A DNA stretch of 24,745 nt, from the NCBI GenBank assembly GCA_001579985.1, contig LRSR01002138.1, forward strand, positions 1 to 24,745, in the 5' to 3' direction. Source of the stretch: Hypsibius dujardini. Lineage: Eukaryota > Tardigrada > Eutardigrada > Parachela > Hypsibiidae. The position numbers and the translations under genes are program-made. Numbering within the stretch: position 1 is the stretch's first letter; each line of letters starts with the position of its first letter. Of this stretch, positions 10,301 to 19,498 are shown in pieces. The notes under the pieces were generated by a model, which searched no databases, was not told where the DNA came from, and saw only the letters and a program-made list of their open reading frames with translations.

Positions 10301-11497
10301 CGATGCACCAGACACAAACTCACGCATACACTGGTTGCCTGTTTGCCGATGTTTTTAAATGAATCGATGTTGTCTGCCTGATTGTCTGTATCTGCATCAT
10401 ACCTGTCGTATTATCTGTTGCCTGCCTTACATGAGCTGCTTGTTTGTGATATGTGCCTCTCATTTTTTATCGATATCTGATTTTGGGGGCGCTTATCAGA
10501 GGTGGTTCTCAAAATTCCTCCAAATCTTGAGGTTCTCTTCTTTATTTTTTTAAATTAGTCCCGTATTGGCGATTTTTTATAAAATTAATTTCACCGGTTA
10601 GGCTCTGAATTTTTTTGGCAGAATTTGAAAGTCGGGAAAAGACTTCAACATTCGAGTGTCTTTGATTTTCAATGTAAAGACTAAAAGAATTTTTAAAGGA
10701 TTTCATTTCTCAATTTTGTTCACTCTTCAAATTCAAATTCAAGTCGATTAGAGTGAGCAGAATTTTTTTATCTGGATGTCGGGGCGGGGCTTCGGAACAT
10801 TCTGACTTTCCGTTCTGGATTGAAACTGACGCATAGGTCTGCCCCAATTGATATCCTCAAGCGATTCTCTTAATGCCAGTCGATTCCAATTTTAATTTGG
10901 AGTGGTGTGGTGTAAAAAAATTATGAAATCAAATGGTTTCAGTAATTGCTATATTTGCAAAGAAATTCAAGAAAATGGAATCTTTCGGTGACGGTCGACG
11001 TTGAAATTCCACCAAAAAAAGCGCCTGATTGATGAGTCAAATTTCTTTAATTATCATTAATATTGGAATAATTTAGAAAAATGAAGTGGATACATTTTGC
11101 GATGTATGTACATGTACATATGAAAAGCGTAACTATTCTAGAGTGAATTGAACTGTGTGACTATTGCGATTGTGTTCTGCAGGTTCCCTCTCAGCCATGG
11201 AGTATTCAACCAGCGGCGTCCAAATCCACCCCGTCTACCTCCTTCAACTCTATCTCTCCGCTGACCAGTCCCAATCCGGTCAGCAGTTTCCTCACAATCC
11301 AGCGTGAAGAGCAATCGCAGTTATTCGAGCTGCAGAAATCGCGATCGCGCCCACTCCACCTTATCCAGGCGGAGGAGCGGGCCGTGGATGAACTGCTCGA
11401 GTTCTATGGTGCACGTGACAACCCGGAGGAGTGGATTACGGTGGAGCGGGTACTGCCAAAGTTGGCCGCTGCGTCCTGGTATCCCCGAAGCCACTGA
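1312..11497 (+). CDS. IBTK: IBTK-like protein: ankyrin + RCC1 + BTB, nine exons
   Basis: Exons: 1312-1669, 2030-2540, 2780-3207, 3388-3826, 3950-4439, 4535-4997, 8650-8984, 9412-9996, 11183-11497. Junctions are GT..AG, phases agree throughout, and the total is 3924 nt (1307 aa plus stop), close to the roughly 1350 aa of vertebrate IBTK. The start was chosen for its CCGCCATGG context and because ankyrin similarity follows. Ankyrin-like repeats lie at about residues 59-145, RCC1 blades at about 178-430, a diverged BTB segment at about 669-705, a complete BTB at about 761-865, and a low-complexity Ser/Pro-rich part at 1009-1240. The C-terminal block, with LHLIQAEERAVDELLEFYG and NPEEW..VER, is the family hallmark. 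Vertebrate IBTK binds Btk and acts as a CUL3 substrate adaptor; the same role here is inferred. The sixth intron contains another gene. Confidence 0.9.
2030..2540 (+). CDS. IBTK-like exon 2 (ankyrin end, first RCC1 blade)
   Basis: Continues the ankyrin repeat (ASWLLRQGADISIKDHDD) and opens the RCC1 part with HTWGNNANYTLGYG. It ends with KFHTIFLSPDGVFV, the usual blade strand. The acceptor CTTCCATAG and the donor GT|GTGAGT (phase 2) are both good. Confidence 0.88.
2563..2690 (+). repeat. CAGA array in IBTK intron 2
   Basis: Nearly perfect (CAGA)n from about 2575 to 2620, degenerating to 2690. It starts about 20 nt after the exon 2 donor. Read on the plus strand it is purine-rich, opposite in sense to the intron 3 array. 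Confidence 0.9.
2780..3207 (+). CDS. IBTK-like exon 3 (RCC1 blades)
   Basis: Contains CGHGQGGRLGLGSE, GVNHSVFLDADGIAYSCGLN and AIGFNGGQLG, classic RCC1 Gly-rich turns. It is 428 nt long (phase 2 in, phase 1 out), so skipping it would shift the frame. It is flanked by oppositely oriented tetranucleotide arrays. Confidence 0.9.
3230..3357 (+). repeat. TGTC/TGCC array in IBTK intron 3
   Basis: About 128 nt of (CTGT)n with CTGC variants, directly after the exon 3 donor. It can pair with the intron 2 array across exon 3. Confidence 0.9.
3388..3826 (+). CDS. IBTK-like exon 4
   Basis: Encodes residues 433-579, the less conserved end of the RCC1 region. The acceptor TTGTTTTCAG and the donor CAG|GTACTT (phase 2) fit. 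The open frame runs on through the next intron, which is 123 nt and stop-free, but resumed IBTK-like sequence starts only at 3950. Confidence 0.82.
3838..3905 (+). repeat. TGCC/TGTC array in IBTK intron 4
   Basis: Short degenerate tetranucleotide tract filling much of the 123-nt intron. It has no stop in the exon frame. Confidence 0.8.
3950..4439 (+). CDS. IBTK-like exon 5 (diverged first BTB)
   Basis: Starts after TTGCTTCACAG. It carries an RCC1-like strand (QLLVSTEFGEVYTIPF), a linker, then IEKLYLVAGSTYFRNLLPEF, which matches the start of a BTB fold (helix with H..ILA..S.FF in the family). The second half of a normal BTB is not obvious here. The donor CAG|GTATAA is phase 0. Confidence 0.8.
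4535..4997 (+). CDS. IBTK-like exon 6 (second BTB)
   Basis: Carries a recognisable BTB: DMEVVCDEDG, HRFKLTSRTLYFELLL, LRFMEFLYEKRI, then CLGLLRVADFIMDDEL and VVNFLRIAEMYNAEGLR, the usual BTB/BACK transition. The donor CCAG|GTAGGA leaves phase 1 and rejoins exon 7 at 8650 across a 3652-nt intron that contains another gene. Confidence 0.88.
5089..5235 (+). repeat. TGTC/TGCC array in IBTK intron 6
   Basis: Degenerate CTGT/CTGC tract about 90 nt after the exon 6 donor, upstream of the nested gene. Confidence 0.8.
5513..5520 (+). promoter_or_regulatory. TATA-like box of the nested gene
   Basis: TATAAAAG flanked by G/C, inside the sixth IBTK-like intron. A start about 30 nt downstream would give a first exon (about 5545-5709) that contains no ATG and ends in a consensus donor (CAG|GTAAAG). 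An ATG at 5508, in frame with the downstream gene, would lie just upstream of this start. Confidence 0.45.
5545..5709 (+). other. predicted 5' non-coding exon of nested gene
   Basis: Bounded on the right by CAG|GTAAAG at 5709/5710; the left edge is only estimated from the TATA-like box. It has no ATG. Splicing to 6180 (TTGTTTCAG acceptor) places the gene's ATG two bases into the next exon. The frame is also open upstream to an ATG at 5508, so a version about 68 residues longer is possible. Confidence 0.4.
6182..7924 (+). CDS. catalase-fold-like protein, gene nested in IBTK intron
   Basis: Coding exons 6182-6692, 7478-7713 and 7811-7924 join in phase (1, then 0) to 286 aa plus stop. The first exon has LIHAHG (residues 61-66), matching the distal His loop of catalases (VHAKG). 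After it come GLARLSLAL (91-99; catalase RFS), PGMAVKIFVEGQPSQNM (107-123; the AVKFYTEEGNWDL strand) and NALDGQG..RNFFEHKFSN (127-145). The last exons have LLYNVYARRIP, IGELVSRSAFVASQYGD and LFFQHAR. I see no typical proximal heme-Tyr motif, so heme binding and peroxide breakdown are unproven. It could instead be one of the divergent, uncharacterised catalase-superfamily proteins of protists and bacteria. No signal peptide is visible. The gene lies wholly inside IBTK-like intron 6 on the same strand, with its own TATA-like box and leader intron. Confidence 0.6.
6700..6965 (+). repeat. degenerate GACAGAC tract in nested-gene intron
   Basis: Diverged GACAGAC-type units directly after the donor of the nested gene's first coding exon. 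This is an older-looking version of the arrays elsewhere. Confidence 0.65.
7250..7375 (+). repeat. CAGA array before nested-gene exon 2
   Basis: A perfect CAGA core at about 7287-7337 with GCAGG/CATACA variants on both sides. Confidence 0.85.
7925..8649 (+). other. rest of IBTK intron 6, after the nested gene
   Basis: 3' flank of the nested gene and end of the host intron. It contains a CAGA array (about 8225-8283). I found no AATAAA close to the nested stop codon and no further exon. Confidence 0.4.
8225..8283 (+). repeat. CAGA array, 3' of nested gene
   Basis: Short (CAGA)n with variants, inside the host intron. Confidence 0.75.
8650..8984 (+). CDS. IBTK-like exon 7
   Basis: Begins LFESRHLTDLDKTTLNLLS, then RIITPHYIPG, aligning with the post-BTB helix of IBTK. 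The phase-1 join with 4997 is exact. I end it at CAG|GTATCC (phase 0). A second phase-0 donor (CCG|GTACGC, exon end 9041) would add 19 coding-looking residues rich in Lys and Pro. Confidence 0.8.
9060..9345 (+). repeat. TCTG/TGCC array in IBTK intron 7
   Basis: Long degenerate CTGT/CTGC tract filling most of intron 7. The Cys/Leu/Ser-rich frames it produces are not genes. Confidence 0.85.
9412..9996 (+). CDS. IBTK-like exon 8 (disordered linker)
   Basis: Encodes a Ser/Pro/Glu-rich, probably disordered stretch. It includes IMEEERRALAFKLEKATPL, followed by FVGVKLQ and FMEVMAMEEEETKKAAAFAA, matching the spaced short motifs of the IBTK tail. The donor ACAT|GTAAAT is phase 0. Intron 8 (9997-11182) holds further TCTG-rich repeats and otherwise nothing I can name. 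Confidence 0.82.
10020..10110 (+). repeat. TCTG-rich tract in IBTK intron 8
   Basis: Degenerate CTGT tract directly after the exon 8 donor. Sparse CTGT words continue to about 10450. Confidence 0.6.
11183..11497 (+). CDS. IBTK-like exon 9 (conserved C terminus)
   Basis: Starts after TGTTCTGCAG. The tail LHLIQAEERAVDELLEFYG plus NPEEWITVERVLP is the most diagnostic block of the family. It stops at TGA 11495-11497, and AATAAA motifs follow at 11643 and 11742. Confidence 0.92.
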   Translation, partial: VPSQPWSIQPAASKSTPSTSFNSISPLTSPNPVSSFLTIQREEQSQLFELQKSRSRPLHLIQAEERAVDELLEFYGARDNPEEWITVERVLPKLAAASWYPRSH

Positions 11498-11520
11498 CCC
11501 TTTTTCTTCCTTATTAATTT

Positions 11521-11526
11521 TTTATT
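11521..11526 (-). terminator. candidate poly(A) signal of receptor gene
   Basis: AATAAA on the minus strand, 561 nt past the receptor stop and inside the presumed 3' UTR of the IBTK-like gene. If used, the two transcripts overlap tail-to-tail. Confidence 0.25.
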
Positions 11527-11642
11527 TGCGATTTGTTATCCGCACTCTCAGGTGGATCTACGCAGTATTGTTGTGTCGTAGTGCGATTGATTCGGGATGG
11601 GCTGTAAATATCGTAGTGCGAGAGTGCGTGAAATATAGCGTG

Positions 11643-11648
11643 AATAAA
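11643..11648 (+). terminator. AATAAA poly(A) signal of IBTK-like gene
   Basis: First AATAAA, 146 nt after the stop codon. A second one is at 11742-11747. Either could direct 3' end formation. Confidence 0.5.
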
Positions 11649-12086
11649 CGGCGTGAAGTTAGAATCAAGTTGAAATGATTCAAATCGCATTCCGTCTATT
11701 GTTAGCCGGTTAATTTCTCATGGGCCATTAGTGCGGGCTCCAATAAATGGCCGGTTCACTAGTATGAAGACTGAAACTACCGGACGGACGGGCCAATGTT
11801 TTTGAGTCACGGGGCTGTAATGTGCGCTGAGGGGCCCATGGTTGAATTTATCAGACGGGCCAATCAATAGTGGAAAAGGGGCAAAAGTGCCCGTTGGCCC
11901 ACAGGCTCAGCGTGCCACTGTGTTGTGCCGTAACAAGGGACTCTAAAGCAGCAAATTGACAACACATGAAGCCTCAGGTCGCCTTCGGCTTGCTGGGCTT
12001 GCGGGGCGCCACAAAATTTTGCCGGAACGTAGACATGAAATTAGAAATGAACTACAAGTTAGAAAACCACTCTCTAGATGTAACTG

Positions 12087-12231
12087 TTATTCCGTCGGGC
12101 GCACAGTTACACAGGGTGCAAAAGTCCGCAGCAGTCGCTGCTTTAAACTGCCTTTCAGACTATTGCGAAAACGGAGTTGCTCACGAGGAACTATCCACCA
12201 TATCTGACGAAGTTTAGTCCGATGCCAGATC
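12087..12231 (-). CDS. receptor exon 10 (short cytoplasmic tail, stop)
   Basis: The acceptor TTTATAG is in phase and reads IWHRTKLRQIWWIVPREQLRF, the conserved start of the cytoplasmic side of receptor guanylate cyclases. It diverges and stops at TAA 12089-12087. A weak donor (TGT|GTAACT) before the stop could extend the tail, but no downstream kinase-like exon is visible. Confidence 0.7.
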
Positions 12232-15200
12232 CTATAAACACCACAACCACAGGCAAGATTTTCTGAGTGCCTACGTATGCAATTCAAGTGGAAGTCAGAA
12301 GGTCAATGATCAAAGAGGCCTCACCTCCACGTGCCAAGGACGGTAATGCCAATAATTAAAATCGTCGAAGCGGCTCCGACAGCAACAGTTAGGACACGCG
12401 CTTGCTGTAGGCGCCTCAACTCTTCGGTTAGAAAGCTTGGTCGGTCCACTGGAGCTATTCCTGTTGCCCAATTGATGCCACCATCTACGAGCTTGAATTC
12501 CACTGTTTCAGAGTCGAACTGCATGACGATCTGAAGCGTCAAGCGGACATACATTTTGGTTGGAGAAATCACATTTTTCGGGTAGCGAGATAACAGTTTC
12601 GTCGACTGAATTTCAAAAGGAATGACAACCTGATGACCCAACAATAAGTCTTGTCCAGTACTTCCGAATTCTCTGAGGACGAGGCATGTTACTTATGATC
12701 ATCTCGTCAGAAGAAGTAAGCGCCTGAAGTCAATTTTCAACCGATTTCACTGAAATCAACGTATTTGATTCTAGAATCTGTCGGTCTATATGAATAAAAA
12801 AATTAAAGAGCAAGATCAGAATCTGGGGTGCTTCTTGAAGGATAAGGTAAAAAACTGTTTCCAATTGCGGTTTTTTCACATCAAACGTGGATTTTCTTCT
12901 ACTTTTTGAAGCGGCATTTCCCTAACTAATTCTAATGGCAATAACCTGAGCAGTTCTTATTTAGAATCTGAGGCCTAGTTTCGGCGTAAAAAAATTGAAA
13001 CATTAAGAAACTCCTTTCAGACTGCAACTTGGCACATAAAGGGCAACCTGGGGCTTTGATTCAGACAAAAGTGTACTACCTAGATATTGATCTGTTATCA
13101 CCACTCACGTCCTCTTTTTGATTTCGAAGCTTTTTAAAATAAAATAATATCTTGTCACAAAAATAGTCATTGCAAAAAGCCAAAAAAAACCACGTGATGA
13201 GATTTCGAGCCAATCAATGCCAAAAGCAAATCATCACGTCTATTCATAAAAGTCCAAGTACAATAATATCTAAATACAATAAAATATCTAAACCTCGCGT
13301 TCCTTTTTCAATAGGAAACGAATATTCCGAAATAAAACTAGATTGAGCCATATTTAGTATCAATGGTTCCGGAGATATCTGGATTAAAGTGAGCGACCCA
13401 GTACCTATGACAAATCCAAAAGCGCATTAAGCTCCCTACACACAAGTGATCCAAATACACCTGTCGATAATGATCAAGACAAGTCCCCCCCAGAAAGTCA
13501 AAGGTTCACCAATCGTCTTCAAATCTTACTTTCTAACCATACCTTAAAATCATTCAGCTTCTTATCAAATTGCCGCACTTGAGGGAAATTTTTCCTGATC
13601 CCGACCTTTCCAAATACAACCTCAGTGTCGGTTAAGGCTGAATAAAAGCTTCGATTGTAAATCTGTTGAGCCAGACGTGACCCGCCGCTGTCTATGCTGC
13701 TTCCAGCGGTCTTTGCATTTTCATCCAGAATCTGTAGCCATTCAAAGAAAAGGCCTCTTTAACACCAACGCAACATAATATGCCCATAGTTTGGAAGCGC
13801 CGTACCTGAGCGATAACGTCTACCACCTCGGTACAGATCACCACCAGCTCGTTCAACTGTGTCATATGTTAACAAAACTGACATTGTTCTAGGTTCCTGC
13901 TACAAATGTTGCACCGAAGTGTGAACATCTACTGTATGCGACTCACGTTGGATTCCGTTGCGGTCGCCTGGCCTCTTAGTGGACCCATCGACCGCTCTAT
14001 CTTGCCGGTCAGTTGACGGAGTCTCATCCAGTCGGCGGGAGGTGATCGGATAATCAATAGATTAGAAAGTATCTTCCAGAAGGCCTGGAAAATAATTTGG
14101 TTCCCTAAGCGGGGATGATGGAATGCGCAAACAAAATGAATATTTAAGTCACGAGTTACTGCAAATGTCGCTCATTCCTTAAAAATGTTCAAATAAGTCT
14201 TGCTGTTTGGTGCTGGTATTGTTTCCCGCATATGCACCTCGTTCATAGAACCACCGGGTGGTGCCAAAAGCGAACGAATTGGAGGGTTGTATCCGGGTGC
14301 CTGCTGGACGTATACGAACAAAAACACCTGGTGAAGAAAAATGTTTTTTTACTCGTTCACTGCTTAAAATGATTTAAATCATTCGAGACGCAACAGTGTA
14401 GTGCACTTACATATTGTCCTTCAGCCATTCCGAGTTTGGAAGCTGTGACCTATGGTACATAAATTGCCGTTTGGTCGAATTAAACATCAATGAGGCTTTA
14501 ATTTTACTCAAACTCAACTGCTATACTAATACACACAAGGTCGGTTGAGCCTAAAAGTCCCCCTCCCCTGTCCTATTCTTGTCCCCTCTTTTCATTTTTT
14601 CCGATACTAACGGTGGTCCTCCAATTTGATAAACGATTACAATTTCTAGAATTCGATACGTTTACTAGCTGAAAAAAGTCCAGACTCTAAGGAATGAACA
14701 CTGCCCGTCGTACAGTTGAGCGAAAAAGACAAAGGCTTTCTGTGGCACCCATTGCGTTATGATCACACAATTTACTTTACTGATGCTCAAACTTTAGAAT
14801 CCTGATACATTGAGATTAAGGAGTAAATGGATTCTCCTAACTTTTGGCACTCATAAAGTGGAAGAGGACAAAAAGGAGAACTTTTAGCATAAGCCAAAAA
14901 TGTCTGTCCTTGAAGCGTGTGGGTGGCAGGATTTGTAGCAACGTGATAGTTGCGTCTCATAGAATGGCGCCCAATCCATCACGTTGCCCATATCTGTAAC
15001 CTCTTATACGAGGTAGACCTTCCAGTGCTGAGCAAGTTCGGAAAAGGTATAAATGCCGCGATTGCACTTTTTTCTCTCATTGTTTGTAAATGTATTAAAT
15101 TCAAAAATCAGCAAGAAATCGGAAAATTATATGTGATATTAATTTTTACAAAAACGCAGCTTCGCGAACTTTACATGGTTCAATCAATATCTCTTGGAAA

Positions 15201-18200
15201 AACGCGGTCGCTATTCTAGCAGCCCTGAACGATGCTTCCATCTCTTTGGGAACTGAAATCAATTCCCAAATCACTCACCAACATGTGGTGCAGCTGCTCG
15301 GTCAATGTGCAACAGACAATCACTGAAAGCAAAAATCAATAATATTAAGACGCAGAAGGAAATCAATCTACAAACATACATTTTATAGGTAAGTTTAATC
15401 TTACCATGGGAGTAATCACTCGCGCTGATAAGGGTTGTGTTCCAGTCATGCCCAGTGCGAGCAGAATCTGTTTGAATTTCCAGATAGTTAACTTCTGGTG
15501 CAATCTTGAACAAGGTGGCAATTATTCCCGCGCAAATTGCTCTACTCTTGGGTCCAAAGTCGTTCCCCGAGAGATTGTCATTGATCACCGCAATGTATTT
15601 CCACTTAAACTTGCGGATTAAAGTCAAGGTTGCACTGTAATAAGCGGCCATGTCGGCTTGGCTGAAGCTGAGAAGCGTGGGAAAACGCTTCCTTTCCGTA
15701 GGTGCGAGGTCAGTGGCTCCACTATGGACGGATAAAATAGGTATGTTCAGTTTCAAGTGAGGCTATTACAGTGGAAAATGGGGATTCGAGTAAACTAAAA
15801 AATGTTAGACAGTCAAACGAATCTGGTTTTACGCAATTATCCCCAGTAAACAGTACGTTCACCCATCGCTTCGCTCGTCGATCTAATAATTTTGTGTCAG
15901 AAGAATACTTATTGAAGAAATGTCAGGAGTGCCTAAAACAGACACCGCATTGCCACGTTACAGTTCAATACTAATGCATTAACTCAAAAATTCGACATCT
16001 CTTTTTGCCTGTCTGTTCTGTCATTCTCCCGGCAATCTAAGCAATCAGGGTCTTGGTCTCCGGACCCGACTGTCCGAAAATATCGAAAGTCAGCGGCCCC
16101 AACAGCACTAAATTTCAATTAAACATTTATAACGCCCACATTTTTTTCTGAAGGTCAAGTGCAGCCCTTGTCTCCTCTTTCGGAAGTCGGGCGTCAAATA
16201 AAATTTAATTATGCTAAATAACAGTCTAGTATCTCATTATTAATTTGTATTTTTTTGCTTCTAAAATGGAAAGAACTTTTTACCTATAATCAGAAGTCAA
16301 TTTTCAGTCATGTAATATTATACAGAATAACTATCTGATTGACTTAATTCTTAGGACTTCAGCAAAGGCTTAATCCTAGGACTTTGGTAATAGACCAATT
16401 CCAGGCACTGAACGCTGTCGAACTTACCAGGTTCCGACTAGAAGGTCCAGCTCTGTGAAAGTAAAATATCTAAAGACATTACTCTTGGACTATGTTCTAA
16501 TTTCAAACATTAATTATATACGAGAAACGCAAATAAATAAACAATATTTGGTAAATCTCTTACCTCTTGCCATGTCAGCAACGGGGAAAAAAGTGATGTG
16601 ACAATTCACTGAAATGAAGTACTTCGTAAGGAAGGATACTACTCTATAGCACCTACCAGGAACTGCTGTTTTTCATTCTGAACACTTCTCCGATGCACTG
16701 ATACATTTGTTTCTTTTTCACCGAGTATAGTTTACTGAACAAACTTCATGGTGCATGTAATCCAAAATGTTTTGCGCACCAGTAAAAAATTAAGCAATCA
16801 GCTCACACGCGTCATCACATAAGCATCTTGTTGTGTCAGTCAGTCTTTTAATTATAGCGCTAATCCGCAAGCAATATGTTACATCCTCTTTCTTGAGGGC
16901 TGGATTATATCTCATTAATAAGGGTTTTGAAAATCAAAAGATAGAATTTTGTTGTTTTCAACCGATTACGGTTATGCCTACAAGAGCTAAGATTATCACT
17001 CGTGGGATTAATTAAAAACTAATTAAAAAAGCTAAGGATTAGAAACTCGAGCACCCATAGCAGATGCTGCCAACTAACCGTTCAAGGCTCCCTTATGTGT
17101 GGATCACTTCAAACAATACCGTTGGGCGTCTACATTGTTGGGGACATGTCAGGGATTTCGCCGCTTTCATGAGATCGATACAGGACATACGACACAGCAT
17201 CGTATTGTATCTCAACTCTCCAATAAAGTCCTATCAAATTTCCACCCTCCTAAGGCAAGCATAAGCACAACAAGGAACCCTATAATGCAGTCTTTTACAT
17301 TCTCCGCCACCGATCGGCCTTTCAGCGCAATTAATGGAAATCCCTCAAGTGAATAAGCAAAAGGTGCCGCAAAAAATGCATAAACACCCGACAAACAAGC
17401 GAAACAACTTGGGCTCCTAGGCAGATGTGAGGGGCCAAGAATATTCACGTTACACAAGCACTAAAAATTACTGGGCAGCTAAGCAGAGGCACATTGAGGT
17501 CTGATAAATGAGTATAGGCACAGAGCGTGTCTGTACTGTCGTTGAAACTATTGCGTTTTGGCACAAAGTTTTGCCCTCAAAACTGTGCCTGTCGGCATTT
17601 TTCTCAATCAGAGGTGCGGTCTTTCAGTTATCTGCTGCATGGCAGAGATTTGAGGGATACTTTTGTTTGTTTCTCTTTTTAGTGCAAGGATTGGTCTAGC
17701 AATATTTTGAAAATTGCTAGTTTCCTGAAATGTTTAAAGAGTGCCGAATAAAAATTCAGTCGCCTTATTGATTGGTGCCACTGCAGTCGCCCAGTTTTGC
17801 TTTGTTTGAACTGGTCTAGTTCCGGTGATTCTAAAATGATGTTAGCTGGAGCTAAGCCAATTTTGGGTAGTTGATTAACCTAAACTGAGGTAGCTCTAGC
17901 CCTATGGGGTTACAACATTAACTAGGCATCAGCGTTAAGCAAGCGGGAACACAGCTAAGCTTCCCCGATCAGCTCATTTTTGCTTGGTGCTGAGGTTCAC
18001 CTTTCGCATCGGGTTATCCTTTCCTATGACTACCTACCACCAGTTAAGATGATGCTCTGCCGGCCTTTCCGTCTGATATGTCCGTCATAGACGGAAGACA
18101 GCAGCTTCAACACTGCCTCTCGACCACCGATTGTGCAGGAACTTTCCGTGTTAGATGACTCGTTTGTCCACGCCATGTTGCGAAACGTTGCAGGGAAGGT

Positions 18201-18380
18201 TATGCTTTTCTGTTGCAGGGCAAAACTGAAGACCGGGTCAACCACAGCTGGGCCGGCTGCAAACGTCCCGATCCCCACATTAACTCCAACGAAACTGAGC
18301 GATTCCGAATTGGCGGACGGGTAGATTAGAGTCCATGTCATCCAGCCGAAAATAATCGTTCTAGCTAAACGGCTCTGCAT
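12087..18380 (-). CDS. ANF-type receptor without cyclase (truncated receptor guanylate cyclase)
   Basis: Exons on the minus strand: 18380-18038, 16107-16040, 15762-15405, 14442-14411, 14327-14238, 14084-13947, 13856-13806, 13731-13530, 12670-12325, 12231-12087, totalling 590 aa plus stop. A signal peptide (about 1-27) precedes a periplasmic-binding-protein-like ligand-binding domain. Its family marks include LKLNIPILSVHSGA, FKWKYIAVINDN, GMAEGQYVFLF, LAQQIYNRSF and FGSTGQDLLLG. One membrane segment lies at 520-542. The tail then has KLRQIWWIVPREQLRF, the juxtamembrane entry to the kinase-homology domain of receptor guanylate cyclases, and stops about 30 residues later. No kinase-homology or cyclase domain follows before the IBTK-like gene. 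It probably binds an extracellular peptide or small ligand; signalling is unclear. The exon 2 to 3 junction lacks a GT donor. Confidence 0.75.
12325..12670 (-). CDS. receptor exon 9 (membrane segment)
   Basis: Opens with FGSTGQDLLLG, the conserved F.G.TG turn, then GINWATGIAPVDRPSF before the membrane. This is typical of receptor guanylate cyclases (W..G..P.DRP). The hydrophobic run VLTVAVGAASTILIIGITVL is the single membrane span. The donor GGAG|GTGAGG is phase 2. Confidence 0.85.
13530..14442 (-). CDS. receptor exons 4-8 (second lobe of ANF domain)
   Basis: Five small exons: 14442-14411 (SKLGMAEGQY), 14327-14238 (VFLFVYVQQAPGYNPP), 14084-13947 (AFWKILSNLLIIRS), 13856-13806 (LNELVVICTEVVDVIAQ) and 13731-13530 (LAQQIYNRSF). 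All phases agree. Donors are GTAAGT, GTGCAT, GTGAGT, GTACGG and GTAAGA. This is the order expected for the C-terminal half of the ligand-binding domain. Confidence 0.8.
15405..15762 (-). CDS. receptor exon 3 (ANF domain core)
   Basis: Encodes HLKLNIPILSVHSGA, the WN.P..S.GA block, then RKRFPTLLSFSQAD and the beta strand KYIAVINDN. The donor CATG|GTAAGA leaves phase 1 and joins 14442. Confidence 0.85.
16040..16107 (-). CDS. receptor exon 2, tentative
   Basis: After TTTAG, in the right phase, it reads VLLGPLTFDIFGQSGPETK. This matches the conserved IGP loop expected at this point of ANF domains. The frame meets TAG at 16039-16037 and no GT donor precedes it, so the right boundary is unresolved. 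Confidence 0.45.
18038..18380 (-). CDS. receptor exon 1 (signal peptide)
   Basis: Starts at ATG 18380-18378. A basic residue pair and a hydrophobic core (IIFGWMTWTLIY) form the signal peptide. NESSNTESSCTIGGREAVLKLL follows, with the first conserved Cys of the ANF fold. The donor GGTG|GTAGGT is phase 1; a second donor three bases upstream is also in phase. Confidence 0.75.
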
Positions 18381-19498
18381 TACAAATTATACTGATGTTA
18401 CCAACAAAAATGTAAGAACTGTTCAGGAGGAACAATAAATAGACGAGCAGAGAAGATAGACCAACGCAGAAATGTGAAATATTGGAAAATACAGCACTCA
18501 ATGCGGCGAGGTCATAAGCAGCTGCGTGTTAAAAGGCTGCAAACGTTTTATAGCACTAGAATATATCATAATTTATAAACGATATATTATTGCCGAATTG
18601 TGATTCGATTGCCACAAACTGAATCTAGGTTGGGTCTGTGATTAAGCAGCAAGCAGAAATTACAAGGAAGTTACAGTGATAACCCATCCGTACTGGGAAC
18701 GTAGACGAAATGATGATCAATATACCGCATGCATTTTTCAAAGATGTAGTGGGCTCTGCCTTTCTCATCATTTATTGCAGGAGTCCCTAAACTAATAAGA
18801 AAAGAGACCAGGTTTACGTGCCGGATTCCGAGACTGTTTAAAGGAAATAAATTTAATCTCCGGAAATCATTTGGGTAACTTCGACGATGCGCGAGGAACT
18901 CAAGGAGGAAGTAATTATATTATTTTCGTGTTGTTCAACGCGAGTACAGCGTGCTTTTCTGACACGCCGATTATAATGGTTTTACAGTACACTTGTATTA
19001 TACTTGTAAGCAATGAGCTAGGGGAATGACAATTTGTTGATCGTTTTTCCCACATTTCCCAGTTTTATTTTCATGAATTGCAAAGTCTCAAATTACTTGC
19101 ATCACTAAATCATAAAAAATCGCCTTCTTTAGCGCACATGCGTATCAAGTCTACAAAGGTACTCCTTACAGAATTCGAAGCTTCATGGCAAGCATACGTT
19201 CACGTACAAAGCCGACCGCACGAATGATTCGCTCTAAATTTTAAGCATGCTCGTAGTGAGATTGAAGATGCCCTATAACCACAGTTTTATTAGTCGGCGT
19301 GGTGTGGGGCGAAGTGTCATAAAATTTTAGTGGTATATTCAACACGCTGTACAAATAAATTATTTAAGCAATGAAAATAATATTTTAAATCAGGAGTGAG
19401 AGTCGTGAGTAATGCCACCCATGCAACAACGGCTAGCGTTTTTCCCCTAAACGATTGGAGCCCCAGCCACCTTGAATTACAGTTTATTTTTTATGAGC
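18381..19498. other. intergenic, between receptor start and M13-like remnant
   Basis: A+T-rich, with no frame I can assign. It must hold the receptor promoter, but I see no convincing TATA box at a clear distance. Confidence 0.4.

Noticed and set aside
11956-12217. Two plus-strand open frames of 83 codons
   Set aside because: Partly shadows of the receptor's last exon on the minus strand, with no family similarity.
17212-17457. Minus-strand 81-codon frame with a hydrophobic run
   Set aside because: It lies inside the large receptor intron 1, has no recognisable family and would not fit the receptor phases.
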